Below, in pieces: positions 35,863-45,984 of a DNA stretch of 64,000 nucleotides (positions are counted from its first letter, which is position 1; every line of letters begins with the position of its first letter). A program made the position numbers and the translations under genes. The notes beneath the pieces are model-generated. The model had not been told where the DNA came from, did not search any database, and worked only from the letters and a program-made list of their open reading frames with translations. The stretch spans positions 1 through 64,000 of the forward strand of contig NZ_CDBN01000003.1 of NCBI RefSeq assembly GCF_000820085.1. Direction: 5' to 3'. This DNA is from Aeromonas sanarellii (lineage in GTDB: Bacteria; Pseudomonadota; Gammaproteobacteria; Enterobacterales; Aeromonadaceae).

Positions 35863-38052
35863 ATGACCACCCTGATTGAACAGCTGGCTGCCGCCAAAGG
35901 CATCGCCAGTGAGTATGTTGATGCCTGGGGCCAGCCGGCCCTGGTATCCGAAGAGAGCAAGGCCGCCATGCTGGGCGCCATGGGTTACCGCGTCGACGAC
36001 GAGGCCGCCCTGACCGAGCAGCTGGAGCAGGAGCATCGCCAGCATTGGCTGCGCGCGCTGGATCCCGTGATGGTGGTCCGCAGCGGCGAGCCCATCAGCC
36101 TCGAAGTCCGTCTGCCCATCGAATTCGTCAACGACGCCCTCAGCTGGCAGCTCCAGCAGGAGCAGGGTGCCGTGCTGTCCGGTCAATTCACTCCCATCGA
36201 GGGTGAGCTGGTCGGGGTGGCCGAGTTCGAGGAGATGGAGTGCCAGGCCTATCGCGTCACCCTGGATGTCCAGCCGGCGCTGGGTTATCACCAGCTCATC
36301 CTGCTGGAAGAGGGCAATGACGAGCCGCTGGCCACCATGCGTCTCATCGTCGCCCCCAAGTCCTGCTACAAGCAGGCGCCCATCGCCAACGGTCGCAAGG
36401 TGTGGGGCCCGAGCGTGCAGCTCTACTGCCTGCGCAGCCGCCACAACTGGGGCATCGGCGACTTCAGCGATCTCGGTCAGCTGGTGGAGAAAGCAGCCGC
36501 CTGGGGCGCCCACTTCGTCGGCCTCAACCCCATTCATGCTCTCTATCCGGCCAACCCGGAGAGCGCCAGCCCCTACAGCCCCTCTTCCCGTCGCTGGCTC
36601 AACGTCGCCTATATCGACGTGGAGGCGGTGCCCGAATTCCTGGGCAACGATCGCCTGAAGGCGGAGGTGGCGAGCCCGGCCTTCCAGCAGCACCTCACCT
36701 CCCTGCGGGTCAAGGACAACGTGGACTACACCGGCGTCATCCAGACCAAGATCGGCATGCTGCGTCAGGTGTTCGACCATGCCAGCTTCAGCGCCGAGCG
36801 CCAGGCGGCGTTCGATGCCTTCGTGGCCGCCGGTGGCGACAGCCTGCAACAGCAGGCGGCGTTCGATGCCCTGCAGGCCCACTTCTATGCCAAGGGCGAC
36901 AACGCCTGGGGCTGGCCGGTCTGGCCTGAGCAGTTCCGTGACTACCACAACCCGGCCGTTGCCGCCTGGATGGCCGAGCACAACCAGGACGTGGCCTTCT
37001 ACCTCTACCTGCAGTTCCTGGCCGACGAGCAGCTGGCCCAGGCCGATGCCCGCGCCAAGGCCGCCGGCATGGTGATGGGGATCTACCGGGATCTGGCGGT
37101 CGGCGTCTCCGAAGGCTCCACCGAGATCTGGGCGAACCGGGATCTCTACTGCCCGAAAGCCTCGGTCGGTGCGCCGCCCGACATTCTCGGCCCCCTCGGC
37201 CAGAACTGGGGCCTGCCCCCCATGAACCCGAACCAGCTGTTCGAGGCGGCCTACCAGCCCATGGTGGATCTGTTCCGCGCCAACATGCGCTCCTGCGGTG
37301 CCCTGCGTATCGACCACGTGATGGCCTTGCTGCGCCTGTGGTGGGTGCCGCCCGGAGAGTCCGCCGCCAAGGGTGCCTACATCTATTACCCGGTCAACGA
37401 TCTGCTGGGGATCCTGGCCCTCGAATCCCACCGCAACCAGTGCCTGCTGATCGGCGAGGATCTCGGCACAGTGCCGGAGGGGATCGACGTGACCCTGAAG
37501 GAGAACGGCGTCCACTCCTACAAGGTGTTCTTCTTCGAGCGCTCCAAGGACGATGGCGGCTTCATCTCCCCGGCCCACTACGCCGAGCAGGCGATGTCGG
37601 CCCTGACCACTCACGACATGCCGACCCTCAAGGGCTTCTGGCATTGCGACGATCTGGCGTTGGGACGCGAACTGGGCCTGTATCCGGATGAAGAGGTGCT
37701 CAAGACCCTGTATGCTGATCGCCACCAGGCCAAGCAGCGGATCCTTGACAGCCTGCATGCCCATGGGGTCATCTCTGGCAATATCAGCCACGACGTGAAC
37801 TGGGTCGGCATGAACACCGAGCTCAACCACGGTCTGCAACTGCACATGTCCCGCGGCAGCTGTGCCCTGTTCAGCACCCAGCTGGAAGACTGGCTGGAGA
37901 TGGACAAGCCGGTCAACGTGCCGGGCACCAGTTACGAATACCCCAACTGGCGTCGCAAGCTCTCCCGGGATTTGGAGGATATTTTCGCCGATGAGGCGCT
38001 CAAGAATCTGGCGGGCAAGATGAGCCGGGCCCGTGACGAGGCCAGCCGTTGA
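35863..38052 (+). CDS. malQ: 4-alpha-glucanotransferase (amylomaltase)
   Basis: 729 residues, GH77. The long N-terminal extension of enterobacterial-type MalQ (to about 165) precedes the barrel: GPSVQLYCLRSRHNWGIGDF, GLNPIHALYP, catalytic Asp in LRIDHVMALLRLWW, Glu in LIGEDLGTVPEG and Asp in LTTHDMPTLKGFW. Transfers glucan segments between maltodextrins. Followed by glgB and glgX, so it may work on glycogen breakdown products here. Confidence 0.97.
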   Translation: MTTLIEQLAAAKGIASEYVDAWGQPALVSEESKAAMLGAMGYRVDDEAALTEQLEQEHRQHWLRALDPVMVVRSGEPISLEVRLPIEFVNDALSWQLQQEQGAVLSGQFTPIEGELVGVAEFEEMECQAYRVTLDVQPALGYHQLILLEEGNDEPLATMRLIVAPKSCYKQAPIANGRKVWGPSVQLYCLRSRHNWGIGDFSDLGQLVEKAAAWGAHFVGLNPIHALYPANPESASPYSPSSRRWLNVAYIDVEAVPEFLGNDRLKAEVASPAFQQHLTSLRVKDNVDYTGVIQTKIGMLRQVFDHASFSAERQAAFDAFVAAGGDSLQQQAAFDALQAHFYAKGDNAWGWPVWPEQFRDYHNPAVAAWMAEHNQDVAFYLYLQFLADEQLAQADARAKAAGMVMGIYRDLAVGVSEGSTEIWANRDLYCPKASVGAPPDILGPLGQNWGLPPMNPNQLFEAAYQPMVDLFRANMRSCGALRIDHVMALLRLWWVPPGESAAKGAYIYYPVNDLLGILALESHRNQCLLIGEDLGTVPEGIDVTLKENGVHSYKVFFFERSKDDGGFISPAHYAEQAMSALTTHDMPTLKGFWHCDDLALGRELGLYPDEEVLKTLYADRHQAKQRILDSLHAHGVISGNISHDVNWVGMNTELNHGLQLHMSRGSCALFSTQLEDWLEMDKPVNVPGTSYEYPNWRRKLSRDLEDIFADEALKNLAGKMSRARDEASR

Positions 38053-38081
38053 GCCTTAATCGCCAACATGTGACTCACTTT

Positions 38082-38111
38082 CATCCGCTTCGGCCCAGGC
38101 CGAAGCGGATG
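38082..38111 (+). promoter_or_regulatory. Strong hairpin between malQ and glgB
   Basis: 13-base perfect arms CATCCGCTTCGGC (38082-38094) and GCCGAAGCGGATG (38099-38111). No T-run follows, so it is more likely an mRNA-stability or processing element than a terminator; it ends 12 bases before the glgB ribosome site. Confidence 0.6.
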
Positions 38112-38134
38112 TTCAGCCATCAAAGGAAATGTCG

Positions 38135-40312
38135 ATGCCCGTTGAACGTTTGGTTGCCGCCCGCTGTGCCGATCCCTTCTCCCATCTAGGCCTGCTGGCC
38201 AATCCGGATGGGCCAGGCCTGAAACTCACCGCCTGGTTGCCCGATGCGCTCGAGGTCCGGGTCAGAGACCTCAAGTCAGGCAAGATAGTTGCCACCCTGA
38301 CCGCCGCTGACGAAGCGGGCCTCTTTGAAACTGTTTTCACCCGCCGCAAGAATCCCTTTCCCTACCAGCTCATCGCCAGCTACGCCGACGCCAGTGCCGA
38401 CATCATAGACCCCTACCAGTTCCAGGCCGCCGCCTGGGAAGGGTTGGCGGAGCTGACCTGGCAACCGGAAAACCTCTACCACACCCTAGGTGCACAACTG
38501 CGCACAGTGGAGCACCTCGGCCAGCAGGTGGAGGGGGTGCGCTTCGCCGTCTATGCGCCGAGCGCCACCGCGGTGAGCCTCATAGGCGACTTCAACTTCT
38601 GGGATGGCCGTCGCCACCCCATGCAGCGCAGCCAGTGCGGTCACTGGGTGCTGTTCGTGCCGGGGCTCAAGGCCGGGGATCGCTACAAGTTCGAGCTCAA
38701 AGACCCCATGGGCAACCGGCTGCCCCACAAGAGCGACCCGGTGGGTTTCTACTGCGAGCAGTACCCCTCGTTCGCCTCCGTGGTCTATGACCACGATCAG
38801 TACCAGTGGCAGGATGCCGCCTGGCGCGAGAGCCAACGCAACGACAAGCGGGAGCAGCCGCTCTCCATCTACGAGCTGCACGTGGGCTCCTGGAAGCGCC
38901 ACCCCAACGGCGACAGCCTGAACTGGCGCGAGCTGGCGGTGGAACTGGTGAACTACATCAAGGAGATGGAGTATACCCACATCGAGCTGCTGCCGGTCTC
39001 CGAGCACCCGTTCAGCGGCTCCTGGGGTTACCAGCCCGTGGGCATGTTCTCCCCCACCAGCCGCTACGGCAGCACCGACGACTTCAAATACTTCGTGGAC
39101 CAGTGCCACCAGGCCGGGATCGGCGTCATCCTCGACTGGGTGCCCGCCCACTTCCCGTCCGACGCCCACGGCCTGGCCCGCTTCGACGGCACCCCGCTCT
39201 ACGAGTACGAGGATCCGCGCCGTGGCTGGCACCCGGACTGGAACTCCTACATCTATGACTTCGGTCGCGATACCGTGCGCCAGTTCCTGGTGGCGAGCGC
39301 CCTGTTCTGGCTCGACAAGTTCCACGTCGACGGCCTGCGGGTGGATGCGGTCGCCTCCATGCTCTATCTGGACTACTCCCGCAACGCCGGCGAGTGGGTG
39401 CCGAACGTCGATGGCGGCAACCACAACTACGAGGCGATCAGCCTCTTGAAGTGGACCAACGAGGAGGTGTACGGCAAGTACCCCCACGCCATGACCATCG
39501 CCGAGGAGTCCACCGCCTTCGCCGGGGTCTCCCGCCCCACCTTCCTCGGCGGCCTGGGTTTTGGCTTCAAGTGGAATATGGGCTGGATGCACGACACCCT
39601 CAGCTACATGCAAAAAGAGCCCATCCACCGCCGTTACCACCACAACGAGATGACCTTCTCCATGGTGTACCACTATGACGAGAACTTCATTCTGTCCCTC
39701 TCCCACGACGAGGTGGTCCACGGCAAGCACTCCCTGCTCTACAAGATGCCGGGCGACGAGTGGCAGCAGGCCGCGAACCTGCGCGCCTACATGGGCTTCA
39801 TGTATGCCCACCCGGGCAAGAAGCTGAACTTCATGGGCACCGAGATCGCCCAGAGCAACGAGTGGAACCACGACGCCCAGCTGCCCTGGCACCTGTTGCA
39901 GTATCCCAAGCACGGCGGCCAGCAGCGGCTGATCCGGGATCTCAACCACCTCTATCGTCACGAGGCTGCCTTGTATCAGGCCGATTATGAACAGGCCGGT
40001 TTCCGCTGGCTGGATCACAACGACGCCGACAACAGCATCTTCGCCTGGCTACGGGCGGACAAGCTGGGGGCGCATCCCCTGATGGTGGCCTGCAACTTCA
40101 CCCCGGTGCCTCGGGTCGGCTATCGCCTCGGGGTGCCGGCGGCCGGCCACTATCGGGTGGTGCTCAACACCGACAGCGAGCATTACTGGGGCAGCAACTA
40201 TGATGTGGGTCTGGTCTTCGTCGCCGAGCCGACGCCCTGGCAGGGCATGGCGCACAGCATAGTGCTGGATCTGCCGCCGCTCGCGACCTTGTTCATCAAA
40301 CAGGAGTCTTGA
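38135..40312 (+). CDS. glgB: Glycogen branching enzyme
   Basis: 725 residues, GH13. N-terminal carbohydrate-binding/branching domains, then [18 protein letters not shown], catalytic Asp in [15 protein letters not shown], Glu in TIAEEST and Asp in [10 protein letters not shown]. Makes alpha-1,6 branches. AGGA at 38124-38127 is 7 bases before the ATG at 38135 but only one base before the ATG at 38129, so the later start is preferred. Confidence 0.97.
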   Translation: MPVERLVAARCADPFSHLGLLANPDGPGLKLTAWLPDALEVRVRDLKSGKIVATLTAADEAGLFETVFTRRKNPFPYQLIASYADASADIIDPYQFQAAAWEGLAELTWQPENLYHTLGAQLRTVEHLGQQVEGVRFAVYAPSATAVSLIGDFNFWDGRRHPMQRSQCGHWVLFVPGLKAGDRYKFELKDPMGNRLPHKSDPVGFYCEQYPSFASVVYDHDQYQWQDAAWRESQRNDKREQPLSIYELHVGSWKRHPNGDSLNWRELAVELVNYIKEMEYTHIELLPVSEHPFSGSWGYQPVGMFSPTSRYGSTDDFKYFVDQCHQAGIGVILDWVPAHFPSDAHGLARFDGTPLYEYEDPRRGWHPDWNSYIYDFGRDTVRQFLVASALFWLDKFHVDGLRVDAVASMLYLDYSRNAGEWVPNVDGGNHNYEAISLLKWTNEEVYGKYPHAMTIAEESTAFAGVSRPTFLGGLGFGFKWNMGWMHDTLSYMQKEPIHRRYHHNEMTFSMVYHYDENFILSLSHDEVVHGKHSLLYKMPGDEWQQAANLRAYMGFMYAHPGKKLNFMGTEIAQSNEWNHDAQLPWHLLQYPKHGGQQRLIRDLNHLYRHEAALYQADYEQAGFRWLDHNDADNSIFAWLRADKLGAHPLMVACNFTPVPRVGYRLGVPAAGHYRVVLNTDSEHYWGSNYDVGLVFVAEPTPWQGMAHSIVLDLPPLATLFIKQES

Positions 40313-42453
40313 TGTTCGCAATGGAAAACGGGGTGGATCACCCGCTGGGGGCCCGGCTCGACGAGACGGGCTGCCACTTCTGCGTCTGGGCACCGCAATC
40401 GGACAAGGTGGAGCTCTGCCTGTTCGACGAACAGGAGCAGGAGCAGGCCCGGCTGGCCCTGCCCGGCCGGCGAGGCCAGTACTGGTTCGGCCATGTGCGC
40501 GGCGTCAAGGTCGGTCAGCGCTACGGTTATCGGGTCCATGGCAGCCCCCAGGACGGCCTGCTGTTCGACCCGGACAAGCTGCTGATCGACCCCTATGCCA
40601 GGGCACTGAGCCGTCCTACCTACTGGGACGACGCCCTCTATCAGGGGGACAGCGCGGCCATGGTGGCCAAGTCCGTGGTGGTGGACGATGCCTTCGACTG
40701 GCAGGGGGTCGGCAAGCCCGGCATCCCGCCCGAGCGGGTCGTGCTCTACGAGACCCACGTCAAGGGTTTCACCCGCCAGCACCCCGGGATCCCCAAGGAG
40801 CTGCAGGGCACCTATCTGGGCATCAGCCATCCGCTGATGATCGAGCACCTGCAGTCGCTGGGGGTCACCTCGGTGCAGCTGATGCCGGTGGCAGCCTTCA
40901 TGTCCGAGCCCAGGCTCGAGCAGCTCGGGCTCACCAACTACTGGGGCTACAACCCCATCGCCTTCTTCGCCCCCGAACCGCGCTACGCGGCGAAGGAGGC
41001 GGTAACCGAGTTCAAGACCATGGTGCGGGAGCTGCACCGGGCCGGGATCGAGGTGATCCTGGACGTGGTCTACAACCACACCGCGGAATCCGGCTTCGAT
41101 GGCCCCATGCTGTCGTTCAAGGGGTTCGACAACGCGGGCTACTACGCCTTCGAGTCGGGGGCCCACGGCCCGGACTACCACCGTCACGCCAACGTCACCG
41201 GCTGTGGCAACAGCGTCAATCTGGATCATCCCAACACCCTGCGGCTGGTGCTCGACGCCCTGCGCTACTGGGTCACCGAGATGCAGGTGGACGGTTTCCG
41301 CTTCGATCTGGCGGTGACCCTGGCGCGGGAGGCGGGGGAGTTCGAACCCATGAGCGCCTTCTTCAAGGCCATGATGGCGGATCCCGTGCTGGCGCGGGTC
41401 AGGCTCATCGCCGAGCCCTGGGACATAGGCCCCTTCGGCTATCGTCTCGGCCAGTTCCCGAGCCAGTGGCTGGAGATCAACGACCGCTATCGCGACACGG
41501 TGCGCGCCTTCTGGCGCGGCGACGCGGGCAAGATGGGGGACTTCGCCACCCGGCTGGTGGGCTCGCGGGATCTCTTCCCTAAGAACTGGCGCGCCCCCCA
41601 CACCAGCGTCAACTACCTCTGCTATCACGACGGCTTCACCCTGGAGGATCTGGTCTCCTACAACCAGCGCCACAACCAGGCCAACGGCGAGGACAACAGA
41701 GACGGCCACGGCCATAACCTCTCCCATAACCACGGGGTGGAGGGGCCGACGCTCGACCCCAGGGTGAACAACCTGCGCCAGCAGCAGAAGCGCAACCTGA
41801 TCGCCACCCTGCTGCTCTCCCAGGGGACGCCGCACTTCCTCGCCGGGGACGAGATGGGCCGCAGCCAGCTTGGCAACAACAACGCCTACTGCCAGGACAA
41901 CCAGATCAGCTGGGTCAACTGGCAGTTGCGCCCGGAGGACGAGCGGCTGCTCGCCTTCACCCGTCAGATGATGGCGCTGCGGGCGGAATCCGGGGTCTTC
42001 TCCAACCTGCAGCTGAGCGACGACAACTGGAATGGCAAGGCGACCAGCTGCCACCAGGTCAACTGGTACCACCCGGACGGCCACCAGCTCACCGATCAGG
42101 ACTGGCATGCCCCCATGGGCCAGGCGTTCGCCATGGACATCGGCATGATCGGCTGCACTGGCGAGCGCTGGTTCGTGCTGTTCAACGCCAGCGATTACGA
42201 CATCCAGTTCCGCCTACCACCGCCGGGGGAGGGGATGGAGTGGATCCAGACCATAGACACCGCCACCAACGACGGCCTGCCCTTCCTGCCGGACGACATC
42301 AAGCGGCAAGTGGCGGTCGGGCGCGCCCACTCCCTCAAGCTGCTGGAGCGGGTCGCCCTGCCGGCGGTGGTCCTGGCCAGGGAGGGGGTAGTCGCCACGC
42401 AGGATGTTGCCGCCGTGTTGCCAACGGGATCACAGTTCCCGCTGGCAGGGTAG
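40312..42453 (+). CDS. glgX: Glycogen debranching enzyme GlgX
   Basis: 713 residues, isoamylase-type GH13: CVWAPQSDKVELCLFD at the N-terminus, ETHVKGFT, VYNHTAE, catalytic Asp in GFRFDLAVTL, Glu in LIAEPWDIG and Asp in CYHDGFTLEDLVSYN. Removes alpha-1,6 limit branches. ATG overlaps the glgB stop by one base. glgC and glgA do not follow; the next gene is unrelated msrB. Confidence 0.95.
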   Translation: MFAMENGVDHPLGARLDETGCHFCVWAPQSDKVELCLFDEQEQEQARLALPGRRGQYWFGHVRGVKVGQRYGYRVHGSPQDGLLFDPDKLLIDPYARALSRPTYWDDALYQGDSAAMVAKSVVVDDAFDWQGVGKPGIPPERVVLYETHVKGFTRQHPGIPKELQGTYLGISHPLMIEHLQSLGVTSVQLMPVAAFMSEPRLEQLGLTNYWGYNPIAFFAPEPRYAAKEAVTEFKTMVRELHRAGIEVILDVVYNHTAESGFDGPMLSFKGFDNAGYYAFESGAHGPDYHRHANVTGCGNSVNLDHPNTLRLVLDALRYWVTEMQVDGFRFDLAVTLAREAGEFEPMSAFFKAMMADPVLARVRLIAEPWDIGPFGYRLGQFPSQWLEINDRYRDTVRAFWRGDAGKMGDFATRLVGSRDLFPKNWRAPHTSVNYLCYHDGFTLEDLVSYNQRHNQANGEDNRDGHGHNLSHNHGVEGPTLDPRVNNLRQQQKRNLIATLLLSQGTPHFLAGDEMGRSQLGNNNAYCQDNQISWVNWQLRPEDERLLAFTRQMMALRAESGVFSNLQLSDDNWNGKATSCHQVNWYHPDGHQLTDQDWHAPMGQAFAMDIGMIGCTGERWFVLFNASDYDIQFRLPPPGEGMEWIQTIDTATNDGLPFLPDDIKRQVAVGRAHSLKLLERVALPAVVLAREGVVATQDVAAVLPTGSQFPLAG

Positions 42454-42509
42454 AGTGAAACGGCCTGACTCGGTATGCTGGTCACCGCTACCCATGGCAA
42501 GGAGTCCAT

Positions 42510-42602
42510 ATGAATGGCAATAATCCTGGACGGTGGTGTAGCAATCCCGAGAACCGCGCAGTTTCATATCTGCCCGGTCAGCATGACGAGGAGGCAGTAT
42601 GA
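42510..42602 (+). CDS. 30-codon upstream ORF coupled to msrB
   Basis: Has its own ribosome site (AAGGAG) and its TGA overlaps the msrB ATG (ATGA). Its start [12 protein letters not shown] mirrors [12 protein letters not shown] of MsrB, and further on 13 of 15 bases match (CAGTTTCATATCTGC against CAGTTTCACGTCTGC) at an offset of 88-89. I read it as a diverged tandem copy of the msrB 5' end, now placed as a translationally coupled leader. Confidence 0.5.
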   Translation: MNGNNPGRWCSNPENRAVSYLPGQHDEEAV

Positions 42603-42985
42603 GCGGTAACAATCCCGAGCAGTGGCGCAGCAAGTTGAGCGCCGAGCAGTTTCACGTCTGCTGGGAGAAGGGGACGGAGCGGCCCTACAGCGGCGCCCTG
42701 CTGCACAACCGCAAGAGCGGTGACTACCTGTGCGTCTGCTGCAAGAGCGTGCTGTTTCACTCGGATGCCAAATTCGATTCTGGCTGCGGTTGGCCCTCGT
42801 TCGATCGGGCCATCGAGGGGACAGTAACCTACACAGAGGACAACAGCCACGGCATGAAACGGGTGGAGATCACCTGTCGCCAGTGCGGCTCCCACCTGGG
42901 TCACGTCTTCCCGGACGGGCCGACCGAGACCGGCCAGCGCTACTGCGTCAACAGCCTGAGCCTGGACTTCGATCCCGACGCCTGA
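42599..42985 (+). CDS. msrB: Peptide-methionine (R)-S-oxide reductase MsrB
   Basis: 128 residues. Zinc site Cys45/Cys48 and Cys93/Cys96, recycling-region Cys63 (SGCGWPSF), catalytic Cys116 in RYCVNSLSL. Repairs oxidised methionine. GAGGAGG precedes the ATG. Confidence 0.97.
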   Translation: MSGNNPEQWRSKLSAEQFHVCWEKGTERPYSGALLHNRKSGDYLCVCCKSVLFHSDAKFDSGCGWPSFDRAIEGTVTYTEDNSHGMKRVEITCRQCGSHLGHVFPDGPTETGQRYCVNSLSLDFDPDA

Positions 42986-43004
42986 CGCTGCCCGCCTCGA
43001 ATGC

Positions 43005-43040
43005 AAAAAACGGCGCCCCTGCCAGCAGGGGCGCCGTTTT
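43005..43040 (+). terminator. Terminator of msrB
   Basis: CGGCGCCCCTG (43011-43021), CCAG loop, CAGGGGCGCCG (43026-43036), A6 before and TTTT-CTTTT after; bidirectional with the convergent chrA. Confidence 0.92.
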
Positions 43041-43057
43041 CTTTTGCCGTCTCAGCC

Positions 43058-44200
43058 TCAGGCCTGCAACAGGGCGGCGCCTACCAGCAGGGAGGCCAGC
43101 GCCAGTATGGGCAGCTTCTGCACGCGCAGCAGGTAGAAGCCGACGGCGGCCAGCGCCAGATCGGTCTGGGCCAGCACGGCGCTCTGCCACACCGGCTGAT
43201 AGAGGGCGGCCAGCAGCAGGCCCACCACGGCGGCGTTGATCCCCGCCACGGCCCCCGCCAGGCGAGGCTGGGCAAGCCAGCGTTGCCAGCAGGGACCCAT
43301 GGCCCACAGCAGCAGGAAGCCCGGGAGGAAGAGGGTCAGGGTGGCCAGCAGGGCGCCCGCCAGCGGGGTCGCCGGCAGCAGCATGGCTCCGAGGTAGGTG
43401 GCCAGGGTGAACATGGGGCCGGGCACCAGCTGGGCCAGGCTGTAGCCGGTCAGGAACTGCTGCTGGCTGAGGCTGTGCCCCACGCTCTCCTGCAACAGGG
43501 GCAGCACCACGTGGCCACCGCCAAACACCAGGCTGCCCGCCCGGTAGAAGTCGGCGATCAGCTGGCTGGCGGGGCCGCTGGCCACCAGGGGCAGGCCGAC
43601 AAACAGCAGGGCGAACAGCAGCAGGGTTGGCCAGTGAGGCTGGCTCGCCAGATCCTTTGATGGGGCCTGCGCCGCCTCGGCCTGCTCACGATAGGCGCAG
43701 AGCAGGGCCGCCCCGAGCAGCAGGACGAGCTGGGTCTGCAGGCCGGGCTGCCACCAGAGGGCGGCGGCGGTCACTACCATGACCCCCTGTTGCAGCGTCG
43801 TCTTGCAGAACTGGCGGCTCATGGTGAGCACGGCATCGGCCACCACGATGAGCGCCAGCAGCTTGAGACCGTGCAGGGCGGCCTCCAGCCAGAGGTTGTT
43901 GCTGAGCAGGCCCACGCCGACGGCGGCAGCCAGCAACAGCAGGAAGGAGGGGAGGGTAAAGCCGATGAAGGCGGCCAGGGCGCCGACGAGCCCGGCCCGG
44001 TGGCGGCCGATGGCAAAGCCGAGCTGGCTGGAGGCGGGGCCGGGCAGCAGCTGGCAGAGGGCCAGCAACTGGGCGAATTCGGCCTGGGTCAGCCACCCCA
44101 GTCGCTCGACGAAGGTGCGCTGAAAATAGCCGATATGGGCGGCCGGCCCGCCAAAGCTGACACATCCCAGCCACAGAAATTGAATGAATACCTGTCCCAC
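43058..44200 (-). CDS. chrA: Chromate transporter ChrA, two-domain form
   Basis: 380 residues with two homologous CHR domains, each opening with the family FGG(P/G)xxH type motif: WLGCVSFGGPAAHIGYFQ at the start and SLVFGGGHVVLPLLQE in the second half, each with a PGP motif (LLPGPASSQL, LVPGPMFTLA). About ten membrane segments. Pumps chromate out. GTG start with AGGAG 8 bases upstream. Confidence 0.9.
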   Translation of the reverse strand: MGQVFIQFLWLGCVSFGGPAAHIGYFQRTFVERLGWLTQAEFAQLLALCQLLPGPASSQLGFAIGRHRAGLVGALAAFIGFTLPSFLLLLAAAVGVGLLSNNLWLEAALHGLKLLALIVVADAVLTMSRQFCKTTLQQGVMVVTAAALWWQPGLQTQLVLLLGAALLCAYREQAEAAQAPSKDLASQPHWPTLLLFALLFVGLPLVASGPASQLIADFYRAGSLVFGGGHVVLPLLQESVGHSLSQQQFLTGYSLAQLVPGPMFTLATYLGAMLLPATPLAGALLATLTLFLPGFLLLWAMGPCWQRWLAQPRLAGAVAGINAAVVGLLLAALYQPVWQSAVLAQTDLALAAVGFYLLRVQKLPILALASLLVGAALLQA

Positions 44201-44288
44201 GCCACCACTCCTGTTCCGTCATCAAAGGCAGTGGCGGGATGATATGACAAAGCGATGAAGGTTTTATGACTATTCGGGTGGCCAAGAT

Positions 44289-44388
44289 GGCAGATAGCAG
44301 TCCCCGCCAGCCAGCAGGCGATGGCTTATGGGGTGGGCTGGCTCGAGGTCGGCAGGTAGCAACGATTGGCCAGCCAGCAGGCGATGGA
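44289..44388 (-). repeat. Degenerate tandem copy of the Nudix gene 3' end
   Basis: 44307-44324 and 44370-44387 are identical over 18 bases (CCAGCCAGCAGGCGATGG), and flanking GGCAG-TAGCA words also match; offset 63 bases. The downstream copy starts exactly at the Nudix stop codon and in frame would continue AIACWLAGTAICHL after SIACWLANRCYL. Confidence 0.85.
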
Positions 44389-44769
44389 CTGGCGGCTGGC
44401 GTCGAAGTGGGGCTCGGGCAGATTGCGCGGGTCGCACCAGATCCAGCCTTCGCACTTCTCCGGCTCCAGCAGCTGGGGCTCTCCCTCTACCTCGGCCAGC
44501 AGGGTGACCGAGACATAGTGCAGGCCGCTCTCACGCCAGGTCTCCAGGTTGTTGGTGACGGCGATGACGCTGGGGTTGCTGATCTGAAAACCCGTCTCCT
44601 CGGCCACTTCCCGGATCGCTGCCGATTCGAACGTCTCTCCCAGTTCCAGATGGCCGCCGGCGATGGACCAGTAGGGGGCATGGCTGCCCTTGCGCTTGCC
44701 GAGCAGTACCTGGCCCTGGCCATTGGTGAGAATGACGCCGACACCGACGCGGGGATAGGGGGTAGACAT
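44326..44769 (-). CDS. Nudix hydrolase
   Basis: 147 residues. Nudix box from GHLELGE to REVAEETG is complete (G-x5-E-x7-RE-x2-EE-x-G). Length and layout suggest a nucleotide-sugar or nucleoside-triphosphate pyrophosphatase; substrate unknown. AAGGAG stands 9 bases before the ATG at 44769. Confidence 0.9.
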   Translation of the reverse strand: MSTPYPRVGVGVILTNGQGQVLLGKRKGSHAPYWSIAGGHLELGETFESAAIREVAEETGFQISNPSVIAVTNNLETWRESGLHYVSVTLLAEVEGEPQLLEPEKCEGWIWCDPRNLPEPHFDASRQSIACWLANRCYLPTSSQPTP

Positions 44770-44881
44770 AAGAAATGCTCCTTGCACAAACGGCGGATTG
44801 CGCCCTGAAAAACGGGCCCACCTTAGGGCGGATGGGCCCGTCATGCAAGCAGTCTGCGGCGTCAGGCGCCAGTTCTGCGGA

Positions 44882-45880
44882 TCAGTCCAGCTTGACCAGC
44901 ATCTTGCCGGTGTTGCGCCCCTCGAACAGCCCGATAAAGGCCTGCGGCATGCTGGCCAGCCCCGTGCTGACGGTCTCCTCGGCCTGCAGGGCGCCGGCCT
45001 CGAAGGCCAGGATGGCCTCGGCCAGGAACTCCCCGTAGTGCTGCCAGTGATCGGAGACCAGCAGCCCCTGGATCAGGATGCGCTTGCGGATCACCTGGGC
45101 GAGGTTGCGCGGCCCGCTCCCCTGGCCGTTGTACTGCGCGATGAGACCGCACAGCACGATGCGACCGTGCAGCGCCATGTGATTGAGGGCTGCGTCCAGC
45201 ATGGCGCCGCCCACGTTCTCGAAGTAGACGTGGATGCCCTCCGGGGCGAGGCGTGCCAGCTCGGCATCGAGATCCGGCGTCTCCCGGTAGTTGATCACCG
45301 CATCGGCGCCGAGCGTCTTGAGATAGGCGACCTTGTCGGCGGAGCCGGTAGAGCCGATGACCCTGGCGCCAGCCTGCTTGGCGAGCTGAACCGCCATGGT
45401 GCCGACCGCCCCCGACGACGCCGAGACCAGCAGGGTCTCGCCCGCCTGCAGGCGGGCCACCTTGTGCAGCCCGGCCCAGGCGGTCATACCCGGCATGCCG
45501 AGGGCGCCGAGAAAGAGTTGGGGCGGCAAGCGGGTGTCGGGCAGTCTGGTCAGCTGAGCGCCGTTGGCGACGAAGCGATCGCGCCAGCCCTGCATGCTGC
45601 TCACCCGGTCACCCACCGCAAAGTCCGGGTGACGCGAGGCTTCCACCACGCCGATGGCGCCGCCATCGAGGGGGCCGTTCAGGGGGAAGGGAGGCACATA
45701 GCTCTTGGCCTCGCTCATGCGACCGCGCATGTAGGGATCCACCGACAGCCACTGGTTGGTCACCAGCACCTCGCCCTCCTGCAGGGCGGGCAGGGGCACT
45801 TCCCTGAGGGCGAAGTCGTCCGGGGTGGGGAGGCCGGTGGGACGGCGCAGCAGTTGGATCTGATGGCTGATGGCATTCAT
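44882..45880 (-). CDS. NADPH-dependent MDR oxidoreductase (leukotriene-B4-dehydrogenase/CurA type)
   Basis: 332 residues, zinc-less medium-chain reductase. VDPYMRGRM, GMPGMTAWAGL, the NADP loop SASSGAVGTMAVQLAK, INYRE and YFENVGG are typical of enone/quinone reductases that detoxify electrophiles. GGAG is correctly spaced for the ATG at 45880, not for the one at 45886. Divergent from an OhrR-like regulator with two operator-like palindromes between. Confidence 0.92.
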   Translation of the reverse strand: MNAISHQIQLLRRPTGLPTPDDFALREVPLPALQEGEVLVTNQWLSVDPYMRGRMSEAKSYVPPFPLNGPLDGGAIGVVEASRHPDFAVGDRVSSMQGWRDRFVANGAQLTRLPDTRLPPQLFLGALGMPGMTAWAGLHKVARLQAGETLLVSASSGAVGTMAVQLAKQAGARVIGSTGSADKVAYLKTLGADAVINYRETPDLDAELARLAPEGIHVYFENVGGAMLDAALNHMALHGRIVLCGLIAQYNGQGSGPRNLAQVIRKRILIQGLLVSDHWQHYGEFLAEAILAFEAGALQAEETVSTGLASMPQAFIGLFEGRNTGKMLVKLD

Positions 45881-45932
45881 GGGCATTCTCCGGCAGTGGG
45901 GCCGCGCGCTGGGATGGCGGCCTGGCAATTTT

Positions 45933-45946
45933 GTTTGCGTGCAAAC
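45933..45946. promoter_or_regulatory. Operator-like palindrome 1 in the MDR/marR gap
   Basis: GTTTGCGTGCAAAC, perfect except for the two central bases. Candidate site for the adjacent MarR-type protein. Confidence 0.65.
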
Positions 45947-45984
45947 TAAAATCAGGTTAATCCCGAACGGCCGGGCTGGCAACT

